Source: Massospora cicadina (Eukaryota > Entomophthoromycota > Entomophthoromycetes > Entomophthorales > Entomophthoraceae). From it: a stretch of 64,000 nt of DNA. Positions 1 through 10,620 of this stretch are shown piece by piece. Location: contig JAKSZP010000099.1 of the NCBI GenBank assembly GCA_022478985.1, positions 124,001 through 188,000 on the forward strand, given 5' to 3'. Both the position numbers and the translations under genes were made by a program. The first letter of the stretch is position 1, and every line of letters begins with the position of its first letter. Below the pieces are notes generated by a model. That model saw only the letters and a program-made list of their open reading frames with translations. It was not told the DNA's origin and ran no database searches.

Positions 1-2532
1 AACTCGCCTGGGATCGCTATATCTATATAGCCCCATTTGGGGACCCAGTGATGATCAAAGTCCCCTCCAGCTAGGACTTCATCTAGTTCCTGATAAATTG
101 ACAGAATCAGGTCAGACCATTCTTCCTCCTCCACTAGTTGTAGGTGGATTTGGATAGCATCTTTTAGGTATGATTTTGGTGCCTGGCGATCTGTAAAGCC
201 CCCACTGATCAATTGACAGATGTATTTAATGTGGCTCCCTGCTCTGTTCCAGGTGTTGTCTTTGGTATGCGCCTCTGTGGCGCTGTAAGATTTTGTTTTT
301 GCACTTGGTTTGGGTACTTTGGTGGGGGTCTTTCCCTTCAAAATCCAACTTACTGATTCTTCGAGGCTGAAACCCTGGCTGAGGAACGCTTTGAGCTGGC
401 GAATGTTGATACCATGGCGGTTGATACTTCTAGCCATTTGCACTCCGATCTCTAGGCTCTGCAACTCTAGGGCATCCGCTGGCGAGAACCCCAGTCAGTA
501 CCACTTGAGAGAAGATTCCAGGCCGCACGTTGGGTGGAGGTATTGTTGAAGGACCTCCAGCGTAATCAAGCTACGCTGGCACCAGTCCCTTACTGTAACA
601 CTATTCCAGCCCCCATCTGTAAATACCTGTGCCATGTCTGCTGGAACCCCCGCTTTGCTCCATTGGAATGCTTCTGAGGGGGTGAAGCCTTCAGTGGCAT
701 ATGGGGCAGCTAGCATCAGTTCTGGGAAGGATTGCTTCCAATCCCAGATAGTTTCAATGCAGATCCCCACTTTGAGCTATTCTCGGCCCAAGTCTGGGGT
801 TGTGACCCCTTTCATCGCTGTTGCCACCTGTGTTGAGATCTCGTGTTCCATCCACAGCTTGGCTGATTGGGGGGTGAACCCCGCTGCATCCCAGTCTGCA
901 GCCTTGGCGAGTGTTGCGGCGTTGCTCCAGATTTTTCACTTTTCAATTGGGAATGGTCAGCCTCTAAGAGTTTTGTGAATCGGTTTAGTCACCCCAAGCT
1001 CTGCCCATTCATGCACTAGGTCCATACTGGCCCCCGCTCAGAACCAGTATTTCATTTCCATCAGTGTGAACCCAATGGTGGACCAGTTGATGGCCTCTTC
1101 TGGCAACCAATCCTGAAAGGGTCCCCATTCCACCGCCTTTTCCTTTGTCCAGCCCGCTTTCATCAGGTCTGATGCGGTGGCTGGTGGAATATGGGTGTAT
1201 GACCAGTGTAAGGCCTTGGTTGCCTTGAACCTGGCCATGATCCACGGTAGTACCTCCTTTGGGGAGAAGGAATGTTATACCAATCCAGTGCCTTGTCCAC
1301 TGGAATAGAGTGTTGGGCCCATTTGAGGGCTGTAGATGCATTCAGGAATTTTTTAGCATACTTGGCTAAATTTTTTGGGTTGAGGCCTGAGCTCCTAATG
1401 GCTTGGGCGTTCATGCTGTAATTCCCGCCTTATTGTACTCCATCATATTTAATAGGTTGATGTCAGCCTCCATCCAGGATTTTGCATCCACCGGTTTTAA
1501 ATCTTTGCAGATTGTGGCTTCTATCACCTTGAAGTCCACGGGGATTTTCATCCATTCCAGGTCATCTTTGGTTTAAACTCAGGATGCCTTGAATTGTACC
1601 ACCATGTCAATTGAGATTTGGGTGTCATGCCAGCATTTGGTCACTCCAGCAGATAATTTATGGTCATGGCATATAGCTGCGATGGCTGGTTTGATTCCTT
1701 TAGAGACCCACTGAGTTGCTGTAGAGTATGGAAACTGAAGGGCCTCCCATTGTTTGACCTCGCAGGTGGACACGCCTTGACGCACTAACATGTCTGACTG
1801 GATCAGTGTAAATTTAATTGGGGCCCTGGCTGTCAACTTGACTGCTGTCAGGGTTTCTGCCCCTTCCGGTAATACTTTTAGTTTTTTTGCTGAACACTCT
1901 CAGGTGTCCAATCCCTCAGATTTGGTCCCCAATATAGTTTCACCCCCACCTTGGTTGGTCCCAATGGAACAGCTTGGGTTGGCAATTGGCTATTCAGGAT
2001 TGGCCGTCGATGCATTGATGAGCTATGGCCCCCTGTTGGCATGCCTTTGTTGGGGATTGCACCTGATTGCATATTGGGTGTCCCACCCAATAAATTACTC
2101 ATGTTGCTGAATTGATTTTGGTTGAGGACCATTCACCCCACAACTGGGCTTTTTTGGAATTGGAGCCTGACTTGTTATTCACTCAAATACCCCAAGCAGG
2201 TTCAGTAAGTTTCTCTGTGTTGGAAGAAAACTGTTTATTGCTTGGCTCTGTTGGTTTGAACTGCCAATTTTCGTTATTCAAATATGAGTCAGTTTTATAT
2301 CCTACCAATACTTCATCCAGGTTTTTTGTATTATTGGCAATAATTTTCCCACCCTGCGAGGCCCCAGTCCCCCCTGCTGATTGAGATTCACTGGGGAATA
2401 TTCCTGACACCGCTGTTCTCAGCGTTGGGCCTCACTCCCAGAAGGTTGCTCTTGTCATCTGGTTGTCAGCAGTCATTGATCCTAGGGAGTTGTCCCCGTC
2501 ATCTGCGCTAGTCATTAGTGCTCCATGACCCA
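1..2532 (-). pseudogene. Decayed Trp/Ala helical-repeat protein gene, continues off the left edge
   Basis: A broken minus-strand coding region starts near an ATG at about 2532 and still reads at base 1. It begins with a Ser/Gly/Asn/Gln-rich segment (about 2530-1880). Below about 1840 follow short repeats of about 14 residues with the pattern A-x2-W-x3-G-[FIVW]-[TS]-P-x2-A, for example EGFTPSEAFQW then KAGVPADMA at about 690-620, and AGWTKEKAVEW then PEEAINW at about 1150-1080. The stretch from 770 to 1 is one frame with a single TGA near 495; its last part (below about 330) is less repetitive and more acidic. Elsewhere the frame changes several times and stops are frequent. The pattern suggests an alpha-helical solenoid. 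I do not recognise the family or function. It could be a host gene remnant or an accessory protein of a mobile element. Confidence 0.6.
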
Positions 2533-3889
2533 TCGATGCATTTGCTCATTTTGTCATTGATTGTGTCACCAGATTGTTACTAGACGTGCACCTGGTAGGT
2601 TGCCCTTCCCTGTTTCTAGTCATGTCAGGCAGGGGACAGCGGGAAGGTCATCAGATGGTACATCCATCTTAGCATCCTTAGTATTATTATTATTAAAAAA
2701 TTGCTATCAGTGCAGGCAAGTTGTCCATTTCTATGTGCTGCGCACAGACAGGCGGATAGACATCCCTACGCTTAGTTGGTTGGCCTTTGTTCACTGCTCT
2801 ATATAATTGCAGTGTATTCTGGCAGTTGGTTGCTCTCTCAGTTCTTGTTCAATTCAATTTTGCTATAAAAAGTGATATTAGTGAGAGAGAAAGATTTTTT
2901 AACTGTGCCAAGGAAGCTCACTTTTAACAAAAAAGTTCTATAATAACATCCTAATTTAAATTATCTACCACCTTAATTTTTTTACCTTTGTAATACTATT
3001 TAAGTTTAAAAGCGATATGTGGTATACCGTTTGAACAGTTGCTTGCAGGTGTTATTTTTATAAGTACACAGAAAGTTAATTACCATCACAATCCAGGCTT
3101 TGACTGGACATAACATTGCCCTTATATTTAAAATATACAGCAAGTCAGGCCTCAGCCCTGTTGGGCATTAGTAATTTTATAAAAAAGACCCCATACCTTT
3201 TAAAAAAATATTTACATATATAAAAGAGAAATAATACCACTGACTGATTGACTCATCACAAAATCTTTAAAAAACATCAACCTAGAAACTTGAAATTTGG
3301 CATGTAGGTTCCTTATGTGATATAGGTATCCACTAAGAAAGGATTTTTAATTTTAGCAGTAAAATAAAAAGTCTTATATGTAAAAATGAAAATTTTATAT
3401 AATTTTTTATTGGAAATCAGTATATTGTTATAGCTGAGCAGTTAGATACTTGGTTGATTCAAACTTTTAAATGGTTTTGCCAAGTGGTTAATCGTTTTGG
3501 GTTGAGTAATAAGCTTGATGACTTTAGTAAGCAGTTAGTGATTAGTTGAATTGATAAGTTTATTGATTTGACTGAGTGGTTGGTGGATTTAGGTTGATTC
3601 AATGGGCTCAATGGTTTCAGGTAAGTGGTTGATGTTTTAGTTAATTTGATAGGTTTAATTGTTTTTGGATGAGTGGATGGTAATTTTATATTGATTCAAT
3701 AGAATCTTTTTTCTTAATTTAACTGATAGCTATATAACAATATAAAAAAGAATTGTTTAGGATCATTTGGTAAAATTTAAACCCATAAACAAATCTGTTT
3801 TAAACTGGGTATCAACAAGGATTAGCTTAAACTTTTCTTTACAAAAGTACCTTTCTGTTTATTTGTTTATATAGGATCTTCAGATATCC
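2533..3889. other. AT-rich noncoding stretch upstream of the repeat-protein gene and element C
   Basis: No coding potential or RNA gene was recognised. Composition is AT-rich with poly-A and poly-T runs, and a degenerate TTGATT-rich satellite lies near its right half. Confidence 0.5.
3415..3700. repeat. Degenerate GTGGTTGATTT-like minisatellite
   Basis: The words GTTGATT, GAGTGGTTGG, AAGTGGTTGATG and TTGATTCAA recur at irregular spacings of about 20-40 bp. The strand is strongly T/G-biased. There is no exact period, so this is an old, decayed tandem array. Confidence 0.4.
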
Positions 3890-4639
3890 TGATATCAGAC
3901 ATGATGGGAAGAATATACTGACTGACTCCCTTAGCTAAATTGACATCTAGACCCAATAAGGGAATTAAATCCATTACCTCAATAAATTACCTGGAGAAAT
4001 TGATAGTCAGCACAGCTCTAGTTAACTCTAGTATACTCTGGTAAAACAAATCAAGCCTAAAATACTCTAAGATGAATTCCTGACTCATCAAAAAGATTTA
4101 TTAACTGAAGGTCAGATGACAACTACTTGTAATGATACTCAAGGCCACAAATTAAGATAAACATGAAAAAGGGTAGAAATCAATAAGCTGCTAAATGATC
4201 AACCTAAGTAACAAACAGTCTCCTCTGACTTGAGTATTCAACTTATCATTTTTGCTTATCAAAATTATGATACAAAACCATTATAACATCCAGAATGTAT
4301 CATCTAGCCAAGAGCCTCCCTTCTGGATTTCCATCTCTGTTATCTTTATCAATCCTTTAATTTTGGGGTTTATATTGTTAATTGCAATATAATAAACCCT
4401 GATTTATACTATGATAGAGTTGCACTGTTTTTTTTTATCTTGCTTTGGTACTTAGCTTCAACAAGTCTATTTTGCTGTGCTTAACATAGGATGGATACTC
4501 TAGCTGATAGGACATAAGTTGTGACTTAGCACTCTTTTAAATATAAAATATACTTGTCATACAGCTTAGTCAGCTTCAAGTATTTACTGTCAGGCTCCTT
4601 GGAAATATCACCATTGAGCTCAAAAACGGAAGCCCTACA
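3890..4639 (+). repeat. 5' LTR of element C
   Basis: Defined by alignment to an inverted copy at about 26445-27196; shared stretches include the GGGGTTTATATTGTTAATTG region near 4365. It ends in CTACA three bases before the primer binding site. The start is approximate (TGATATCAGACATG). Confidence 0.65.
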
Positions 4640-4642
4640 GGC

Positions 4643-4660
4643 TGGTGCTCACTACAGGGG
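4643..4660 (+). promoter_or_regulatory. Primer binding site of element C
   Basis: TGGTGCTCACTACAGGGG starts with TGG, as expected for the complement of a tRNA 3' CCA end, and lies 3 nt after the LTR end. The same 18-mer, or a close variant, follows the LTRs of elements D and H, the compact LTR element and the inverted C copy. Confidence 0.7.
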
Positions 4661-4683
4661 ACTCAGCTGATGCTTAAAGATAT

Positions 4684-5073
4684 TTGCAACTTACTGATTG
4701 CACCATAGAAGATAACCCAATTGATAGTGTCACTTGCTGGGTGCACAATGAAGGAAGTGAAGAAGGTGATCAAATGGGAAGTCCACCCCTTGTCACATTT
4801 AAAGAAGTTCAAGAAAATCCTATCGTAATTTTCAAACCTTCTCATCTTACTTGGATCTCTAATGAAGTAGTGAAAGCATTAGTTTGTGTAATCAATAACC
4901 AAGGAGAAAGAGCCACTTTTGAAAGGGCATCTGCTGTGGAAAGTTCTCTTATGAACCTGTATAAAACTAGCTCTCTCACAGAGATTATGGATCAAGTGAA
5001 AACTAACTTACTACATCATGTGATTTGTACACCCTGCGCTCTATCATATAATGAAACTAATAGGAGTTCATAA
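4684..5073 (+). pseudogene. N-terminal gag-like reading frame of element C
   Basis: A 129-codon open frame immediately downstream of the primer binding site, the position of a gypsy gag start. The deduced protein is acidic near the N terminus and has no recognised domain. A diverged copy lies on the minus strand at about 26215-26400, supporting that this is part of the C-family internal region and not a host gene. The frame stops at 5073, and about 250 bp further on the compact LTR element is inserted. A self-contained small protein is possible but less likely. Confidence 0.5.
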
Positions 5074-5326
5074 CAAGAAACTATACCATCATATCAATAC
5101 CCAAGGGGCCCTATGGATGGCTTACTAGCAGGTATATAATTTACCACCTCAAAGTATAGGATATGTCTGCTGATTAATTAAAGCAAATCATTTCTACATC
5201 ATTCAGCTTTATAATCAATTTGAGACAATTGATTCTGGAGTTATTGAGTATGTGGAGGAAGTTGTGAAGCTTCTTCAAAAAGACATAACAGAGTTAAATG
5301 AAAATACCAAGTGATTAATTAACACC

Positions 5327-6380
5327 TGTCATAAAATCGACTATGGGCTCTGCTATTTGGCATGCCAACCAGTATGAAGACTGGTCAGCCCTTGCCATTT
5401 CACCTTAGGTGACAGGTCCAGCAGCGCCGGCTAACCCCTTGGCGTTTCACTCATGCCATTTGGGGATCCCCTAGCCTATACTCCAACCAAAGAAATAAAC
5501 ATAAACTTATGACAAAAGGTAGAATAGGCAAAGGGAGATTTTTATAGAAAGGGAAGCGCCAGGTATTTATACTATTTACAAAAGGGCTTCTGCGCCCACT
5601 GCTGGCCTATCAGCTCTCCCACTGGTTCTTCCAGCCAACCACTCTTCTTCTTCTTCTACACTATTCTTTTCCCTGGGATTGACCCTCTCACTCCATCCTT
5701 CCCAATGCCTGAATTAGTTTTGGCTCATCCTCAGCCTTAAGTCACTGGTGAGCCATATAAATAATTAATCTAATTAAACATCAAATTTGGGTTCGACCTT
5801 TGAATTGTATAAATGCACCTGAAACAACTTTGGTCGCTCACTCTGACTTGGAATATCTCAGCATCTCGCTGACATCTCTTCTCAACTTATTTCAGTTGAC
5901 TGATTAGGAATCGCCTTATTGAGGTAATAATGATTATACTAAATGAGGCACTGGGAACAACCTTTGCCACCTTGAACTCATAATTGTTAGATTCACCAAC
6001 ATTGGATTATCAGGCAGCGAATTCATAGATGAACAATTGAAGCAAATACATTGGCTATCCGCCAGAAATCCCATAACAGACCATAAATGGCAGTTGGCAT
6101 TGAACACTGATTCTGCTGACTGATACTGATTGGATCATCCTCAGCTATTAGTTGTCAGTGATCCTTATACTAATTCAGGGCCACCAATTGGCCCCACTCA
6201 AACCAACTTCCAAACTCAGCAGGATACTAATTTTGGTTCAACCCAATTTGGGGAGCAACTAACCAGCAATTACATTAAATCATATGAAATTCAGTCAATA
6301 AGCCATTCTGCCAGAGTTGGCCATTTCATCCCAAATACTGCCAAATCACTGGAGTATTCCATCTGGTTAAAATTCTGACA
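5327..6380 (-). repeat. 3' LTR (element orientation) of the compact LTR element
   Basis: Aligns over its full length with 6572-7626 with few differences. It abuts the purine tract at 6381-6393. Confidence 0.85.
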
Positions 6381-6393
6381 TTTCCCCCCTCTT
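6381..6393 (-). promoter_or_regulatory. Polypurine tract of the compact LTR element
   Basis: Reads AAGAGGGGGGAAA on the minus strand and directly abuts the LTR beginning TGTCAG. It is the expected plus-strand primer. Confidence 0.7.
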
Positions 6394-6552
6394 AACCAGA
6401 TGGTAATCCTCCTACTTCCAACCACAGCGTGTGGGGTGGGCGTCCAGGGCTTGCCCCTCCCTGCCATCAACAACTGCTGGAACCAAACCACAGTGGCACA
6501 TCCCCGCCACCTCTTCACCAATCTTTAGCTACTTCAGCACCAACCAGCATAG

Positions 6553-6570
6553 CCCCTGTAATGAGCACCA
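6553..6570 (-). promoter_or_regulatory. Primer binding site of the compact LTR element
   Basis: The minus-strand sequence TGGTGCTCATTACAGGGG starts one base from the LTR at 6572 and differs by one base from the sites of elements C and H. Confidence 0.75.
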
Positions 6571-6571
6571 A

Positions 6572-7626
6572 TGTCAGACAATCGACTATGGGCTCTGCTA
6601 TTTGATAGGCTAACCAGTATGAAGACTGGTCAGCCCTTGCCATTTCGCCTTAGGTGACGGGGCCAGCAGCGCCAGCTAACCCCTTGGCGTTTCACCCGCA
6701 CCATTTGGGGATCCCCTAGCCTATAATCCAACCAACAAAATAAATATAAACTTATGACAAAAGATAGAATAGGCAAAGGGAGATTTTTATTGAAAGGGAA
6801 GCGCCAGGTATTTATACTATTTACAAAAGGGCTTCTGCGCCCACTGCTGGCCTATCAGCTCTTCCACTGGTTCTTTCAGCCAACCACTCTTCTTCTTCTT
6901 CTACACTATTCTTTTCCCTGGGATTGACCCTCTCACTCCATCCTTCCCAATGCCTGAATTAGTTTTGGCTCATCCTCAGCCTTAAGTTACTGGTGAGCCA
7001 TATAAATAATTAATCTAATTAAACATCAAATTTGGGTTCAACCTTTGAGTTGATATAAATACACCTGAAACAACTTTGGTCGCTCACTTTGACTTGGAAT
7101 ATCTCAGCATCTCGCTGACATCTCTTCACAACTTATTTCAGTTGACTGATTAGGAATCGCCTTATTTAGGTGATAATGATTATACTAAATGAGGCACTGG
7201 GAACAACCTTTGCCACCTCGTACTCATAATTGTTAGATTCATCAACATTGGATTATCAGGCAGCGAATTCATAGATGAACAATTGAAGCAAATACATTGG
7301 CTATCCGCCAGAAATCCCATAACAGACCATAAATGGCAGTTGGCATTGAACACTGATTCTGCTGACTGATACTTATTGGATCATCCTTAGCTATTAGTTG
7401 TCAGTGATCCTTATACTAATTTAGGGCCACCAATTGGCCCCACTCAAACCAACTTCCAAACTCAGCAGAATACTAATTTTGGCTCAACCCAATTTGGGGA
7501 GCAACTAACCAGCAATTACATTAAATCATATGAAATTCAGTCAATAAGCCATTCTGCCAGGATTGGCCATTTCATCCCAAATACTGCTAAATCATTGGAG
7601 GATTCCATCTGGTTAAAATTCCGACA
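6572..7626 (-). repeat. 5' LTR (element orientation) of the compact LTR element
   Basis: Partner of 5327-6380. The high identity indicates insertion well after element C began to decay. Confidence 0.85.
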
Positions 7627-7631
7627 ACATC

Positions 7632-9050
7632 TTTGCTGAAGAGCTCCATTGATAGGATTATGAAGCTCATGGTGAAATGGCAGCTCAAGCTTCTACTAGC
7701 CGTTACCAGGAGAAGAGCAATTCTCCATCCTTAAGGCACAGCTAGAGCAGGCCCTACAGCGAATTGATGAGCTGGAGGCCCATTAAACCTCTGATCCTTC
7801 ATCAGTGTCACAAAATACCATTTATCAAGTAACTCAGGCTGAACAGGAGCTAGCAAACTGTGAAACTTAGGCATCTACTCTGTCCTTTACTGAGCTACTC
7901 AATAAGTTGAAGAGTGACTTGAGAGGTAAATACCTCAGCTGGGAGGACATTAACCAAGTCTATTGTCACCTCAATGAAGCTGAAAAACTCTGGTTTAACC
8001 TTTCATAAGAGTTAAAAACAAAAACTGACAAACCTCCTCAAAGCACCAAATGCAAGGTGATGAAGGAGAGACTTAAATCAACACATTAGAGCCTTGGAGG
8101 ATGAGAACAAGCTTTTGTGAACATACAGCTCATCTATTTGCCAACAAATTCATGATCTGGACATCCTCTTTAAGAACTTGGAGAATAATAAAGTCATTCT
8201 TGAAAAAGAATCAATCTGTTAGATGTTATACCAGGACTTACCCTTGAGTAAATGAAGCAACATTTTCTTCCTCTACATGACCAATATGTCAACTGTAACG
8301 CCAAGTTGAACTGAGCGATGTAAGAACTGAGATTACTAAATCTGAAACTCCCAAAGTACATGCCATTTCTATATTGGAAACCACTACCTTTAATCCTACG
8401 TTTAAGGACATTTTTTCACCTGGATAAGGGAGTATCACATCTTTCCTCTACATCAATGAAGCCTGATGGAAGATTAACTGATCATCAAAAGATTTAAGCA
8501 TATTTATCTTGTTTAGACCATATGGCTCAAGAGGTTATGGTGCCTCATATGGATGGCTTGAATACCTGGAGAGAAGTGAAGGAAGCGCTCACCAAGAAAT
8601 TTGGATCAAAGCAGAGCCTGTATATGAAGAAACTGGACTTCATGAGAATTGCACTGCGCTGAAAAAAAACCTTTGCCAAATTTGTTGACCACTTTTATAT
8701 AGAAGCCCAAACGTTGTTAACCTTGAAGATGCTAACTTTGGATGATGCGTAGCTGCTGTTGTTTCTGGTTTACATAGTAACCCTGACCTAGCCATGCTCA
8801 TCACATCTGTTAGACAAAGCTTCAATTCTGTATTGGACATTAAGGAAGCTTTACTTGATGTAGTTGGCATACTCAAGCCTGAGACCTCACAAAAGGTCTA
8901 TACAAAACCTAGAGTTTATACCTTGGAAGAAGCAAAGCCTAAAAAGGAGGAAAGCCAATATGCAACTAATGCAAGAAGAATAACCATACCAAGGATATGT
9001 GTTTCAAGATAAAACTTTGCCCTTGCTGAGCATGGAAAAGAAAGGTCAGC
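7632..9050 (+). pseudogene. Gag (coiled-coil and capsid regions) of element C
   Basis: Broken plus-strand frames resume after the compact LTR element. At about 7640-8300 the translations are rich in Glu, Lys, Leu and Gln with heptad-like spacing, suggesting a coiled coil. At about 8530-9010 the sequence parallels the capsid part of element D: FGSKQSL followed by FVDHFYIEAQ and LTLDDA corresponds to FGSKLSL, FAEQFYLAAQ and LTLDDA in D. The longest open piece is 8794-9012. No CCHC knuckle is recognisable in what remains. Gag would form the virus-like particle. Confidence 0.6.
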
Positions 9051-9439
9051 TTAGGGTCAGGTACCTCCAAAGATGACCAACCCAAAGTACCTGAAAGCAA
9101 AACATTGCTGATTGCTCACCTTGATTGCATTTATTGCATTGAAAATGAACCCAATAATTACTCTGAAGGGGGTCCTGAGGATGCAGGTTATTACAAATTA
9201 TAGGTTCACCCACTGAGCTCACCATTCCAGATCTTTTGAACGATAGAAATATCAACGAAACCCAGGTTCCTGAAGGTAATTACCTTAATCAGGCTATTGG
9301 ATGTCCCAGGATAATTGATACAGTCAGAAATGCTGATCAATTCCTTGCCATGATGATCTGACCCATCTTAAGCGTCTACAGTCTAATAGAAATTAAGAAG
9401 TATTCTGAGACTTCCTGAAAGCTCAATGCAACATTCCAC

Positions 9440-10620
9440 CTCAAGGAGGTAATAGCCCTTCCATCAAAGTTTGGATGAACAATCATCAAAATGGAAGCGT
9501 TAATTCAAAAGGCCCAAGTTAAGGCTAACTTGGTTTGAGATCACCTATCAACGTTATGTCATCCCGCCTCATCAAGAATAATAAACTTGCTCCAGACCTT
9601 AGATACACTAAAAAGTACATTAGTGCTATCTCAAATAACACCAATGTGATGGGTGCATAATCATCTCTGCCAAACCAAGTTGGCAAATAATATTTTCATC
9701 TCCCACCGTTGCTCTTAAAAACAATCATTTAGATATTCTCATTGGGATTTAATTTAAAAACGAATATGAAGAAATTATCAATCTAAAAATGATATTTACT
9801 ACTACTCAACTATAAAGTTCCTTTTGTCTTGGATATTATAGATTCCAGATAGAAGGATTACTCTTTTCTGGTTAAGTACCCTGTTTCAGCTTTACCGTTG
9901 TGATATTCTGCCTCTGGAAGAAACATGAAAATGCTACCCAACTCAGTAGATGCAGCAGAGGGCATACCATTTTATTCCACTAAGGAGCTAAAAATTAAAC
10001 CAGGAGAACAATGAGTTAAATATACCAACATAACCCCGCATATACCCCCAAACTGCTTGCTACATATTACTAGTGTCAACGAAATAGTTAGGATTTAACA
10101 AAAAGTTTTGCAGGAGTCCTCAATCCAGTTTATCAGCGGCCTATTGAGCTATTACTTGGGAACTTATTTAACCGAGGCAAGCTGACCAGGGGACAGGCAT
10201 TACCAAAAGAAAGAAATGACATGAAGCCTGAACAGGGTCAACTCTGTCAAAGAAAGTTTTTCCACCTCTGGATCGGGACTCAAATTTTTCTGGCTACGTC
10301 ATGGGTAAGGTTTTCGTGTTATTAGACCTACTAACCGCCAATAGCTTCCTTTGGCTGGCACCCCAATCGATGTGTGAAGGGCGGTAATTGAACCCGCAAC
10401 CTTCAGGTTGGTAGCCATATGCCCTTACTGACTCGCCTTCCACCCCCTACTTGGGAACTTAACCAACTATGATATCCTAGTCAAGAAGCATCATGAAATT
10501 GGTAAAGGTCAATTACTTCCCATCTATGAATTTAACAAGGTCCCTTTTATTGATACTCACCTTGATTTTGGCCTACCTGCTGACAATATAACTTTTGTAT
10601 CCTTTCAAGTCCAAACATCC
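9440..10620 (+). pseudogene. Protease and dUTPase-like region of element C, split by a SINE
   Basis: At about 9540-9660 the frame reads SPINVMSSRLI...KLAPDLRYT, matching the retropepsin start of element D (SPVNVISTKLI). From about 9955 follows a segment resembling a trimeric dUTPase: EGIPFYSTKELKIKPGEQ aligns with the family's A-G-F-D-L...P-G-E-R block. Then come an I-P turn, a GVLNPVYQRPIELLLGN block where dUTPases have GVID-x-DYRGE...L-x-N, and a VKKHHEIGKGQLLP segment. The SINE at 10167-10447 cuts the codons between ELLLGNL and TNY; removing it and one target copy restores the frame exactly. The catalytic Asp of motifs 1 and 3 is replaced by Pro and Asn. Confidence 0.65.
10167..10447 (-). 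mobile_element. tRNA-derived SINE with a perfect 14-bp target duplication
   Basis: A 281-bp insertion flanked by identical TACTTGGGAACTTA copies (10153-10166 and 10448-10461). On the minus strand it starts with a tRNA-like head: an A-box-like GGCGAGTCAGTAAGGGC, an anticodon-like stem CAACCTGAAGGTTG and a B-box-like GCGGGTTCAATTACC. The body is unrelated to the tRNA, and the 3' tail reads GGTAATGCCTGTCCCCTGG then AGCTTGCCTCGGTTAAA. That tail closely matches the 3' end of the retroposed element at 39331-41260, as in SINEs that borrow a LINE tail. Internal pol III promoter boxes would drive transcription. Confidence 0.8.

Larger units (their letters stand above)
5327..7626 (-). mobile_element. 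Compact LTR element: ~1055-bp LTRs around a 191-bp interior
   Basis: Two near-identical repeats (5327-6380 and 6572-7626), each bounded by TGTC...GACA, flank an interior of only 191 bp. Read on the minus strand, the interior starts with a primer binding site and ends with a purine tract, so both signals needed for reverse transcription are kept while gag and pol are absent. The flanking five bases are ACACC (5322-5326) and ACATC (7627-7631), a target duplication with one C/T difference. It sits inside gag of element C. Layout is TRIM-like, but with unusually long LTRs. Confidence 0.85.

Noticed and set aside
4663..4845. Minus-strand 60-codon frame
   Set aside because: Shadow of the plus-strand gag-like frame 4684-5073.
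5338..7626. Simple tandem duplication of about 1.25 kb
   Set aside because: Terminal TGTC/GACA, a primer site and purine tract in the spacer and a near-perfect 5-bp target duplication identify an LTR element.
10386..10440. A functional tRNA gene
   Set aside because: The tRNA-like part is the head of a longer insertion with target duplications; no proper acceptor stem closes it.
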